Source: Pseudomonadales bacterium (GTDB lineage: Bacteria > Pseudomonadota > Gammaproteobacteria > Pseudomonadales > Azotimanducaceae). Taken from it: a stretch of DNA of 8,957 nt. Under the pieces are notes generated by a model that ran no database searches, was not told where the DNA came from, and was given only the letters and a program-made list of their open reading frames with translations. The stretch lies in NCBI GenBank assembly GCA_022448765.1, contig JAKUTI010000098.1, forward strand, positions 1 to 8,957, given 5' to 3'. A program made the translations under genes and the position numbers. This document shows, one piece after another, positions 1 through 7,123 of the stretch (positions within the stretch are counted from its first letter, which is position 1; every line of letters begins with the position of its first letter).

Positions 1-696
1 GAACGTCGTGTCCCCATGACGCGACTTCGAGCAAGTCTCGCGCAGCGTCTCGTCGAGGGCCAGCAAACGGCAGTGACGCTCACAACGTTCAATGAAGTAG
101 ACATGGCACCCATCAAGCGCATCCGGGAAAAATATCAACGGGAATTCGAGCAAAGCCATCATGGAACGCGATTGGGGTTTATGAGTTTCTTCGTGCGCGC
201 GTCGGTGGAGGCTTTAAAGCGCTTTCCTTTGGTGAACGCTTCTATTGACGAAAACGACATTGTGTATCACGGGTATTACGATATTGGCGTCGCGGTCAGT
301 ACGGAGCGGGGGTTGGTTGTCCCCGTGATCCGCGATGCAGACGCGCTCGGTCTTGCCCAAATTGAAGATCAAGTAACTGAGTACGGCGACAGAGCCCGAG
401 ACGGCAAGCTTTCGATAGAAGATCTTCGAGGTGGTACGTTTACGATTTCGAACGGCGGTGTGTTTGGTTCCTTGATGTCAACGCCCGTGCTCAATCCACC
501 GCAGACCGCGATTCTGGGCATGCACAAAATTCAAGATCGTGCAGTGGTGGAGGACGGGCAAGTCGTCGTTAGACCGATGATGTATTTAGCCCTGTCATAT
601 GATCATCGATTAATCGATGGCCAGGAGGCAGTTCGATTTCTCGTCGCGATTAAAGGCATGATTGAAGATCCCGCAAGGATTCTATTAGAACTGTGA
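1..696 (+). CDS. sucB: Dihydrolipoyllysine succinyltransferase, E2 of 2-oxoglutarate dehydrogenase (5'-truncated by window)
   Basis: This is the C-terminal catalytic domain of SucB. It transfers the succinyl group from the lipoyl arm to CoA in the cytoplasmic 2-oxoglutarate dehydrogenase complex. The reading frame is open from base 1, so the lipoyl and E1/E3-binding domains lie upstream of the window. The visible 231 residues follow E. coli SucB closely: MTRLR near the start, LTTFNEV, RLGFMSFFV, FTISNGGVFGSLMSTP, and the acyltransferase signature DHRLIDG at bases 601-621. That signature holds the catalytic His (604-606) and Asp (616-618). The FGSLMSTP segment and the lpd-sucCD neighbourhood favour the succinyl enzyme over the pyruvate (AceF) or branched-chain E2. 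The stop codon is followed after 10 bp by lpd. The ATG at base 16 is internal and not a real start. Confidence 0.96.
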   Translation, partial: ERRVPMTRLRASLAQRLVEGQQTAVTLTTFNEVDMAPIKRIREKYQREFEQSHHGTRLGFMSFFVRASVEALKRFPLVNASIDENDIVYHGYYDIGVAVSTERGLVVPVIRDADALGLAQIEDQVTEYGDRARDGKLSIEDLRGGTFTISNGGVFGSLMSTPVLNPPQTAILGMHKIQDRAVVEDGQVVVRPMMYLALSYDHRLIDGQEAVRFLVAIKGMIEDPARILLEL

Positions 697-706
697 AGGA
701 CGCATT

Positions 707-2146
707 GTGAGTGACCAATTGAACTATGAAGTTATAGTTATTGGAGCCGGTCCTGCTGGCTATGCGGGCGCGATCCGAGCCGCGCAATTGGGGCTGAAGA
801 CGGCGTGCATTGATCGGTCCGTAGGCAAGGACGGTCAACCCTCATTGGGTGGTACCTGCTTGAACTGGGGTTGTATCCCATCGAAAGCTCTGCTCGACGC
901 GTCGCAGAAGTATGCGGAACTCCAGGGCCTTGATACTTTTGGGATTGAAACAAAGGAAGTGCGTCTAGATCTCCCGAAAATGATTGCTCGCAAGGATGCG
1001 GTCGTTGCGCGGTTGACGGGCGGTATTTCATCGTTATTTCAAGCCAATGGCGTTGATTTTTTCCCAGGGACCGGACGATTGCTTTCGGGACGACGCGTGG
1101 TGTGGACGGACCACGAAGGATCGACGACGGAATTGACAGCCGAACATGTGGTACTTGCGCCAGGGTCGGTTCCAATAGATATCGACGCAGCCCCTGTTTC
1201 TAACGAAGGTATTGTGGATTCGACGGGCGCTTTGGAATTTGACGTCGTACCCAGGCAACTTGGAATCATTGGTGCCGGCGTTATTGGGCTTGAGCTAGGC
1301 AGTGTCTGGGCGCGTCTTGGATCGAAGGTGATCGTGCTTGAGGCGTTAGATTCCTTCTTGCCAATGGTGGATACGCGTATCGCTCATGAAGCACTGCGGA
1401 CCCTACGAAAACAGGGTCTCGATATCCGTTTGGGCGCGAGGGTTGTTGCTGCCACTGAAGCAAACGATTCCGTTGAGGTCGTATACCGTGATGAGGATGG
1501 CGATCAAAATATTTCGGTGGAAAAGTTGATTGTGGCCGTAGGAAGACGGCCTTATACAGAAAACCTTCTGGCGCAAGATAGCGGGGTTAGTCTAGACGAG
1601 CGCGGCTTTTTATACGTGAACGATTTATGTGAAACGGGTGTTCCCGGGGTATTTGCAGTGGGCGACGTGGTTCGTGGACCAATGCTTGCCCACAAAGGAG
1701 CCGAAGAAGGAGTCATGGTTGCCGAGCGAATCGCCGGGTTCAAGCCATTGGTTAACTACACCACGGTTCCGAACGTGATCTATACCCATCCTGAGATAGC
1801 TTGGGTGGGGCGAAACGAACAGGAATTAACGTCGGAGGGTGAAGCCATCGCCACCGGCTCTTTTTCTTTCGGAGCGAGCGGCCGAGCATTGGCTGCGAAC
1901 GATGCCGAAGGCATGGTCAAGATTGTTGCCGATGCAGATTCGGACCAGATTCTTGGCGTGCACGTGATCGGACCGCATGCGTCTGAGTTGATCGCACAGG
2001 CGGTTATTGCCATGGAGTTCAGCGCGAGCGCGGAGGATCTCGGATTGACAATGTTTGCGCACCCCACGCTCTCGGAGGCCGTTCACGAGGCAGCATTGGC
2101 CGTGGACGGACGAGCGATACATACGGTAAATAGAAAGAAAAAGTGA
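707..2146 (+). CDS. lpd: Dihydrolipoyl dehydrogenase (E3 of 2-oxoglutarate dehydrogenase)
   Basis: This FAD flavoprotein reoxidises dihydrolipoyl groups with NAD+. It has 479 residues, a normal length. Motifs in order: the FAD-binding GAGPAG near the N-terminus; the redox disulfide motif GGTCLNWGCIPSK with Cys51 and Cys56; the NAD-binding GAGVIG at about 189-194; the second FAD contact GVFAVGDVVRGPMLAHKG; and the C-terminal HPTLSE with the catalytic pair His452 and Glu457. The start is GTG, preceded by GAAGGA (695-700) with a 6-nt spacer; no in-frame ATG lies nearby. It sits 10 bp after sucB, so it is probably the E3 dedicated to this complex, like LpdG of pseudomonads. A second E3 for pyruvate dehydrogenase may exist elsewhere, but this window cannot show it. 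The extreme C-terminus is Lys-rich (NRKKK). Confidence 0.97.
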   Translation: MSDQLNYEVIVIGAGPAGYAGAIRAAQLGLKTACIDRSVGKDGQPSLGGTCLNWGCIPSKALLDASQKYAELQGLDTFGIETKEVRLDLPKMIARKDAVVARLTGGISSLFQANGVDFFPGTGRLLSGRRVVWTDHEGSTTELTAEHVVLAPGSVPIDIDAAPVSNEGIVDSTGALEFDVVPRQLGIIGAGVIGLELGSVWARLGSKVIVLEALDSFLPMVDTRIAHEALRTLRKQGLDIRLGARVVAATEANDSVEVVYRDEDGDQNISVEKLIVAVGRRPYTENLLAQDSGVSLDERGFLYVNDLCETGVPGVFAVGDVVRGPMLAHKGAEEGVMVAERIAGFKPLVNYTTVPNVIYTHPEIAWVGRNEQELTSEGEAIATGSFSFGASGRALAANDAEGMVKIVADADSDQILGVHVIGPHASELIAQAVIAMEFSASAEDLGLTMFAHPTLSEAVHEAALAVDGRAIHTVNRKKK

Positions 2147-2154
2147 TGGGAGTT

Positions 2155-2180
2155 GTGTAGCGTCTGTAGCGCGCTACACG
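2155..2180 (+). promoter_or_regulatory. Inverted repeat/hairpin in the lpd-sucC leader, next to the sucC ribosome binding site
   Basis: GTGTAGCG (2155-2162) is the exact reverse complement of CGCTACAC (2172-2179). This gives an 8-bp stem with a 9-nt loop, and a U-G pair (2154/2180) could extend it in RNA. The loop and right arm also form a competing perfect 14-bp palindrome, TGTAGCGCGCTACA (2165-2178). TGTAGCG occurs twice as a direct repeat (2156-2162 and 2165-2171). No U-tract follows, so it is not an intrinsic terminator. It ends 4-5 bases before the likely sucC Shine-Dalgarno (2184-2190). It could be a DNA operator, an mRNA processing or stability element, or a translation modulator; which of these is inference. 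Confidence 0.5.
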
Positions 2181-2183
2181 TTC

Positions 2184-2190
2184 GAGGGGA
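2184..2190 (+). promoter_or_regulatory. Ribosome binding site of sucC
   Basis: The purine run GAGGGGA lies 10 nt before the ATG at 2201 and supports that start. The reading frame is open further upstream to a TTG at 2153, but that extension would encode the hairpin region and has no counterpart in SucC proteins. Confidence 0.6.
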
Positions 2191-2200
2191 ACAACATTCA

Positions 2201-3370
2201 ATGAATCTTCACGAGTACCAAGCGAAGCGTCTTTTTGCTGACTATGGGTTGCCAGTGTCAGTCGGATCCGTGGCTGATACGTCGGACGAAGCGGTCGCTG
2301 CGGCAGAGCGAATTGGGGGTACGGCGTGGGTATGCAAGGTACAAGTCCATGCAGGTGGTCGGGGCAAGGCAGGTGGTGTGCAACTCGTCAATTCAATCGA
2401 TGAGGTCCGTTCGTTTGCAGAACGTTGGCTCGGTGGGCGATTGGTCACGGTGCAAACGGATGCTGAAGGGCAACCCGTCAACCACATATACATTGAGGCT
2501 CGCGCAGGCATCGAGCGAGAGTTGTACCTAGGCGCGGTGATCGACAGAAGCAGTAGCCGTATTGTCGTGATGGCGTCCAAAGAAGGTGGTGTCGAGATCG
2601 AGAAGGTGGCTGAAGAATCTCCCGAAAAGATTTTCCGCGTCGTGATCGATCCCTACGTCGGGCCTCAGTCCTACCAAGGCAGGGATTTGGCGTTTCGGTT
2701 AGGTATGAGCGGAAATAAAGTAGAACAATTTACGTTGTTATTCAATAATTTAATAAATCTTTTTACTAAATTAGATTGCTCTTTGGTCGAGATCAATCCG
2801 TTGGTGATAACGCGTGCTGGCGATGTCCATTGCCTGGATGCGAAGATCAACATCGACGGCAACGCGCTGTATCGGCACGACGATCTTCGTTCTATGCGAG
2901 ATATATCGCAGGAAGATGAGCGAGAAGTTCAGGCGGACGGATTCGGACTCAACTATGTGGCTTTGGATGGAAACATCGGGTGTATGGTCAACGGCGCGGG
3001 GCTTGCGATGGGGACCATGGACCTGGTCAAATTGCATGGCGGTAACCCGGCCAATTTTCTTGATGTTGGTGGTGGGGCTAGTCAAGAAGCCGTCGCCGAG
3101 GCATTCAAGATCATTCTTTCTGATCCTAATGTTCGAGCTGTGCTAATCAACATCTTTGGAGGCATTGTCTCTTGTGCAACCATTGCGGACGGGATCATTG
3201 CGGCTGTAGAGGAAATAGGTGTTGACGTTCCAGTGGTGGTGAGATTTGAAGGGAATAATGCCGAACAAGGTTCGAGCAAGTTGGCGTTGAGCGGACTTAA
3301 TCTCATCGCCGCCAGCTCGTTGGTAGATGCTGCTAAAAAAGCGATCGAGGCTGCGGGAGCATCTGCGTGA
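2201..3370 (+). CDS. sucC: Succinyl-CoA synthetase (ADP-forming) subunit beta
   Basis: This beta subunit of succinyl-CoA ligase makes ATP or GTP while converting succinyl-CoA to succinate. It has 389 residues, matching E. coli SucC (388). It begins MNLHEYQAKRLFADYGLPV, the family N-terminus, which fixes the ATG start. The ATP-grasp nucleotide motif VHAGGRGKAGG and the metal-site segment VEINPLV are present. The C-terminal ligase domain carries GNIGCMVNGAGLAMGTMDLVKLHGG, then NFLDVGGGA, then the substrate loop NIFGGIV (317-323). After that loop E. coli has Arg-Cys-Asp, but here it reads Ser324-Cys-Ala326. Bases 2711-2780, inside the gene, are strongly AT-rich. The stop codon overlaps the sucD start as GTGA, which implies translational coupling and balanced subunit synthesis. 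Confidence 0.97.
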   Translation: MNLHEYQAKRLFADYGLPVSVGSVADTSDEAVAAAERIGGTAWVCKVQVHAGGRGKAGGVQLVNSIDEVRSFAERWLGGRLVTVQTDAEGQPVNHIYIEARAGIERELYLGAVIDRSSSRIVVMASKEGGVEIEKVAEESPEKIFRVVIDPYVGPQSYQGRDLAFRLGMSGNKVEQFTLLFNNLINLFTKLDCSLVEINPLVITRAGDVHCLDAKINIDGNALYRHDDLRSMRDISQEDEREVQADGFGLNYVALDGNIGCMVNGAGLAMGTMDLVKLHGGNPANFLDVGGGASQEAVAEAFKIILSDPNVRAVLINIFGGIVSCATIADGIIAAVEEIGVDVPVVVRFEGNNAEQGSSKLALSGLNLIAASSLVDAAKKAIEAAGASA

Positions 3371-4242
3371 GTATTTTGGTCGATTCCACGACTCGGGTGA
3401 TTTGCCAGGGGTTTACAGGATCTCAGGGAACCTTGCATTCTGAACAAGCCGTCGCATATGGAACTCAGTTGGTTGGTGGCGTTACGCCGGGCAAAGGTGG
3501 TGGAGAACATTTGGGGTTGCCCGTTTTTGATAGCGTTCGTGAGGCGGTGGAAGAAACCAGCGCCAATGCTACTGTCATTTATGTTCCTGCGGCTTACTGC
3601 AAGGATTCGATATTGGAAGCCCTTGATGCCGGTATCGAGTTGATCGTATGTATTACCGAAGGTGTTCCTACGCTCGATATGCTTGAGGTAAAAGCCCGAA
3701 TAGGAATCTCGGATGCTCGTTTGATTGGACCCAACTGTCCCGGGGTCATCACACCGGGCGAGTGCAAGATTGGCATCATGCCGGGCGACATTCATTTGCC
3801 TGGCAAAGTGGGTGTCGTATCGCGTTCGGGCACGCTGACGTATGAAGCGGTCAAACAGACGACGGACAAGGGTTATGGTCAGACGACGTGTGTGGGGATC
3901 GGGGGGGATCCGATACCGGGAACGCACTTCATAGACGTATTGGGCCTTTTTGAGCAGGACGACGCGACCGAAGCCGTGGTGATGGTTGGCGAAATTGGAG
4001 GCACGGCGGAAGAGGAAGCGGCCGAATTTATCAAATCGGAAGTGCGCAAACCCGTGGTCGCGTATATCGCGGGGGTGACGGCGCCCCCTGGTAAACGCAT
4101 GGGACACGCGGGAGCAATTATCGCGGGCGGGAAGGGAACTGCGAACGAGAAGTTCAGTGCGTTAGAGGCGGCGGGGGTTCGAACGGTGAAGAGCTTGGCT
4201 GATATTGGTGACGCTCTCGCAGAAGTAACAGGTTGGGAGTAA
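3367..4242 (+). CDS. sucD: Succinyl-CoA synthetase (ADP-forming) subunit alpha
   Basis: This alpha subunit binds CoA and carries the phosphohistidine intermediate. It has 291 residues against 289 in E. coli. It opens MSILVDSTTRVICQGFTGSQGT, the CoA-binding Rossmann region. IGPNCPGVITPGECKIGIMPG and SRSGTLTYEAVKQTT follow, then GIGGDPIPG. The active-site loop MGHAGAIIAGGKGTA has the phosphorylated His at residue 247 (bases 4105-4107). Everything needed for catalysis appears intact. The GTG start overlaps the sucC stop by 4 bp (GTGA), and the protein aligns from its first residue, so the start is well supported. It ends 3 bp before htpG, and the htpG Shine-Dalgarno lies inside its last codons. 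A run of seven G residues occurs at 3901-3907 but the frame is intact. Confidence 0.97.
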   Translation: MSILVDSTTRVICQGFTGSQGTLHSEQAVAYGTQLVGGVTPGKGGGEHLGLPVFDSVREAVEETSANATVIYVPAAYCKDSILEALDAGIELIVCITEGVPTLDMLEVKARIGISDARLIGPNCPGVITPGECKIGIMPGDIHLPGKVGVVSRSGTLTYEAVKQTTDKGYGQTTCVGIGGDPIPGTHFIDVLGLFEQDDATEAVVMVGEIGGTAEEEAAEFIKSEVRKPVVAYIAGVTAPPGKRMGHAGAIIAGGKGTANEKFSALEAAGVRTVKSLADIGDALAEVTGWE

Positions 4243-4245
4243 GTA

Positions 4246-6087
4246 ATGACAGCGGAAACACATGGGTTTCAAACCGAGGCGCGGAAATTGCTGCAGCTCA
4301 TGATCAATTCTCTCTATTCGAACAAGGAGATTTTTTTGCGGGAGTTGATATCCAATGCCTCTGACGCAATCGATAAGTTACGGTTCGAGGCGTTGGCGCA
4401 ACCCCAACTATCGGAGGCGGATTCCGACTATCGAATTTTGATCGAATTCGACAAGGACGCGGGGACATTGTCGGTAGCAGATAACGGGATTGGTATGTCT
4501 CGACAGGAAGTCGTAGATAATCTCGGTACCATCGCCCGATCAGGTACCGAAGAGTTTTTTGCCAACCTTACTGGGGATCAGCGGCAAGACTCGACCTTAA
4601 TTGGTCAGTTTGGCGTAGGTTTTTATAGTGCTTTCATTGTTGCGGACGAAGTCCAAGTGCTTACCCGGAAAGCTGGCGAGGACTATGGGACCAGCTGGAA
4701 GTCAACCGGCGAAGATGACTTCATTGTCGACGAGGCTGAATCCAATCGCGGCACGCGCGTGCTACTCAAGTTAAAACAAGATGCCATGGAATTTGCCGAC
4801 GGATTCCGGTTACGAAATATTGTGCGGCGCTACAGTGATCACATCGGCATACCCGTTGAAATGCCAAAAGACGACAACGAGCCGGGTGATGAAAAGGAGA
4901 TCGTCAATTCAGCTAAAGCGCTTTGGACGCGATCTCGCTCCGAGGTTTCGGAAACGGAGTATCACGAGTTCTACAAACACATTTCTCATGACTTTGAGGA
5001 CCCGACGACCTGGTCGCACAACCGCGTTGAAGGCAAATTTGAGTACACCAGCTTGCTCTATGTGCCTGCTCGTGCACCGTTCGATTTGTGGAATCGAGAG
5101 TTGCCGAGAGGTCTTAAGCTCTACGTGCAACGGGTCTTTATCATGGATGAGGCGGATCAATTTTTGCCGCTATACCTCCGATTCATTCGTGGCATCGTTG
5201 ACTCCAATGACTTGCCACTTAACGTATCGCGTGAATTGCTCCAGCAATCAGAGCACGTGGTTTCGATTAGGAATGCGCTCACCAAGCGTGTGCTCGACAT
5301 GCTAGCCAAGATGGCGGAAGAGGATTCGGAAAAATACGGTGCATTTTGGGACGAGTTTGGGCAAGTACTTAAGGAAGGTGCTGGAGAAGATGCGAGCAAC
5401 CGCGATGGTCTACTTAATCTCATGCGTTTTACGTCGACGGCGGACGAATCCGCGGCCCAGCGTGTTGCTCTGGCGACGTATAAGGAGCGTGCTAAAGAAG
5501 AACAGAAAAAGATCTATTTTGTGTTAGCTGAAAACCTCACCACGGCGCGTCAAAGTCCGCATCTCGAAGTATTTAAGCAGCAGGGCATCGAAGTGTTGCT
5601 ATTGTCGGATCGCGTCGACGAATGGTTGATGTCCTTCCTAACGGAGTTCGACGGCTGGTCGTTCCAGGACATTATGCGTGGCGAACTTGATCTACCCGAT
5701 GTCGACAAGCCCGAGGACTCCGATGACGATCCCTTGATCCAGAGGATTCAGGATGTTTTGGGCGAGAAGGTTGAATCGGTAAGGCGATCAACCCGACTAA
5801 CCGATTCGGCCGCCTGCCTCGTGCTGGGTGACGATGACATGGGACAACAAATGCGTCAGATCATGGCGGCGACGGGTCAATCGGTGCCGGACTCCAAACC
5901 GCACTTCGAGATTAACGGTGATCACCCGCTGGTCGGCCGATTGGACAAAGAGTCTGACGAAGATAGATTTAGCGACATGGTTCTGATTCTTTTTGATCAG
6001 GCTTCTCTGGCAGATGGGAGCGCGTTACTTGCGCCAGGTGAGTATGTACATCGGATTAATCGACTTCTCTTGGATCTTTTGAAATGA
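4246..6087 (+). CDS. htpG: Molecular chaperone HtpG (bacterial Hsp90)
   Basis: This ATP-dependent Hsp90 chaperone of the cytoplasm acts as a dimer with DnaK on client folding. It has 613 residues, close to 624 in E. coli. The N-terminal GHKL ATPase domain shows QLMINSLYSNKEIFLRELIS with Glu33 and Asn37, DNGIGM with Asp79, GTIARSGTEEF (94-104), and GQFGVGFYS (120-128). The middle domain carries NVSRELLQQ with Arg329, the expected ATP-contacting Arg. The C-terminal dimerisation domain ends with HPLVGRL and a hydrophobic helix. The ATG start has GGGAG (4235-4239) 6 nt upstream. It follows sucD by 3 bp, so it is probably transcribed with the suc genes. I found no CTTGAAA/CCCCAT-type sigma-32 promoter in the preceding 240 bases. 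Confidence 0.97.
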   Translation: MTAETHGFQTEARKLLQLMINSLYSNKEIFLRELISNASDAIDKLRFEALAQPQLSEADSDYRILIEFDKDAGTLSVADNGIGMSRQEVVDNLGTIARSGTEEFFANLTGDQRQDSTLIGQFGVGFYSAFIVADEVQVLTRKAGEDYGTSWKSTGEDDFIVDEAESNRGTRVLLKLKQDAMEFADGFRLRNIVRRYSDHIGIPVEMPKDDNEPGDEKEIVNSAKALWTRSRSEVSETEYHEFYKHISHDFEDPTTWSHNRVEGKFEYTSLLYVPARAPFDLWNRELPRGLKLYVQRVFIMDEADQFLPLYLRFIRGIVDSNDLPLNVSRELLQQSEHVVSIRNALTKRVLDMLAKMAEEDSEKYGAFWDEFGQVLKEGAGEDASNRDGLLNLMRFTSTADESAAQRVALATYKERAKEEQKKIYFVLAENLTTARQSPHLEVFKQQGIEVLLLSDRVDEWLMSFLTEFDGWSFQDIMRGELDLPDVDKPEDSDDDPLIQRIQDVLGEKVESVRRSTRLTDSAACLVLGDDDMGQQMRQIMAATGQSVPDSKPHFEINGDHPLVGRLDKESDEDRFSDMVLILFDQASLADGSALLAPGEYVHRINRLLLDLLK

Positions 6088-6088
6088 C

Positions 6089-6094
6089 GGTGGG
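6089..6094 (+). promoter_or_regulatory. Weak ribosome binding site before the TTG start of gpsA
   Basis: GGTGGG lies only 3-4 nt before the TTG at 6098. Both its match to the consensus and its spacing are poor. With the TTG start this suggests low independent initiation and perhaps dependence on ribosomes finishing htpG 10 bp upstream. That dependence is inference. Confidence 0.4.
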
Positions 6095-6097
6095 AAC

Positions 6098-7123
6098 TTG
6101 CAAGTAGCGATTATTGGGGCCGGTAACTTTGGCACCGCTATTGCCAACATTGTTTCTGCTAATGGTGTGCCTGCGTACTTGTGGATGCGGGATCCCCGAC
6201 AACTTGCCGAGATTAAAAAGTATGGTGAGAACCGCCGTTACTTGAGCGGACATCCACTTGAGGAAAAAGTCACGCCTACCTTGGATCTTGAAAAGGCCGT
6301 GGTCGAAAGTGATCTCTTGTTCGTTACTGTTCCCAGCGCGTCTTTTAGAGAAATGTCCATCGATTTGGCACCCTTTGTTCCCAGAGAAACGTACGTTGTT
6401 AGCGGAACGAAGGGCATAGAGGCATCGGGTTTTAACTTGATGAGTCAGATTCTTGAGGAGGAAATACCGGGTCGTCGGGTTGGAGCTATTAGTGGGCCCA
6501 ATCTTGCCGAAGAGATGGCTGATGGACATCTGACGGGTACCGTGGTGGCTAGCCGCGATCCTGGATTATGCGAATGCGTTCAGAAGGTATTTTCGAGCAA
6601 TACGTTTCGCGTCTATTCGAGCGAAGACATTTATGGTGTCGAGTTGGGTGGAGCACTGAAAAATATCTACGCAATCGCTTGCGGAATGGCAGCCCGGCTT
6701 GGTGTGGGACAGAACACGGTCGCGATGTTGATTACGCGAAGTCTCGCTGAGATGAGTCGATTCGCTGAGTCGATGGGGGCCAACCCCTATACTTTTCTCG
6801 GGTTGGCAGGTGTGGGTGATCTGATGGTGACTTGTTCGTCGCCGCTGTCTAGGAATTATCAGTTGGGTTTCCGAATTGCCGGCGGTTTGTCGCTGCATGA
6901 GGCGATGGACGAATTGGGTAAGTTGGCCGAAGGGGTCAACACCCTGCACGTGGTGTACCAAAAACGTCAGCAATTGGGCGTGGACATGCCGTTAGCCGAA
7001 GCGCTATTCCACGTGTTGTTCGAACAAAAGACCGTGGACGAACTGGTTAGTGGATTGATGAGGGGTGAACAGCACGTTGACGTTGAATTTGCTAAGCCAA
7101 CGTCGTGGAGCGCGTCAAATTGA
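6098..7123 (+). CDS. gpsA: Glycerol-3-phosphate dehydrogenase [NAD(P)+]
   Basis: This enzyme reduces dihydroxyacetone phosphate to sn-glycerol-3-phosphate, the backbone precursor of phospholipids. It has 341 residues against 339 in E. coli. The N-terminal Rossmann fold begins at once with VAIIGAGNFGTAIA (GxGxxG at 7-12). NRRYLSG, TKGIE and SGPNLAEEMADG follow. ELGGALKNIYAI contains the catalytic Lys188 (bases 6659-6661). GLAGVGDLMVTCSSPLSRNYQLG is the substrate-binding signature of the family. The start is TTG at 6098; there is no in-frame ATG before residue 29, which lies past the nucleotide-binding loop, so a non-ATG start is forced. It begins 10 bp after htpG. Its TGA overlaps the likely TTG start of the next gene. 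Confidence 0.96.
   Translation: MQVAIIGAGNFGTAIANIVSANGVPAYLWMRDPRQLAEIKKYGENRRYLSGHPLEEKVTPTLDLEKAVVESDLLFVTVPSASFREMSIDLAPFVPRETYVVSGTKGIEASGFNLMSQILEEEIPGRRVGAISGPNLAEEMADGHLTGTVVASRDPGLCECVQKVFSSNTFRVYSSEDIYGVELGGALKNIYAIACGMAARLGVGQNTVAMLITRSLAEMSRFAESMGANPYTFLGLAGVGDLMVTCSSPLSRNYQLGFRIAGGLSLHEAMDELGKLAEGVNTLHVVYQKRQQLGVDMPLAEALFHVLFEQKTVDELVSGLMRGEQHVDVEFAKPTSWSASN
7107..7110 (+). promoter_or_regulatory. Shine-Dalgarno GGAG that decides the start of the DUF4892 gene
   Basis: GGAG lies inside the end of gpsA with a 9-nt spacer to the TTG at 7120. The competing in-frame GTG at 7105 has no purine-rich site at a suitable distance and would overlap the GGAG itself. This favours the TTG. Confidence 0.5.

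Noticed and set aside
859..881. Sigma-32-like CTTGAAC...CCCAT sequence in lpd
   Set aside because: These bases encode the invariant CLNWGCIP redox motif, the spacing is short, and no gene start lies downstream that would need it.
2153..2200. In-frame TTG extension of sucC
   Set aside because: The added residues have no counterpart in SucC; the family N-terminus MNLHEYQAK starts exactly at ATG 2201 behind a purine-rich site.
2735..2763. Possible internal promoter in the AT-rich part of sucC (TTGTTA as -35)
   Set aside because: No acceptable -10 hexamer occurs at 16-18 bp spacing; only the composition is unusual.
3082..4107. Long antisense open frame (341 codons) opposite the end of sucC and most of sucD
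   Set aside because: Its translation is rich in Arg, His and Ser with no recognisable domain, and it lies wholly opposite two strongly conserved genes, so it is best explained as a codon-bias shadow.
4781..5305. 174-codon + strand frame inside htpG
   Set aside because: It lies out of frame within the conserved middle domain of HtpG, has no ribosome binding site, and encodes a Ser/Arg/Cys-rich low-quality sequence.
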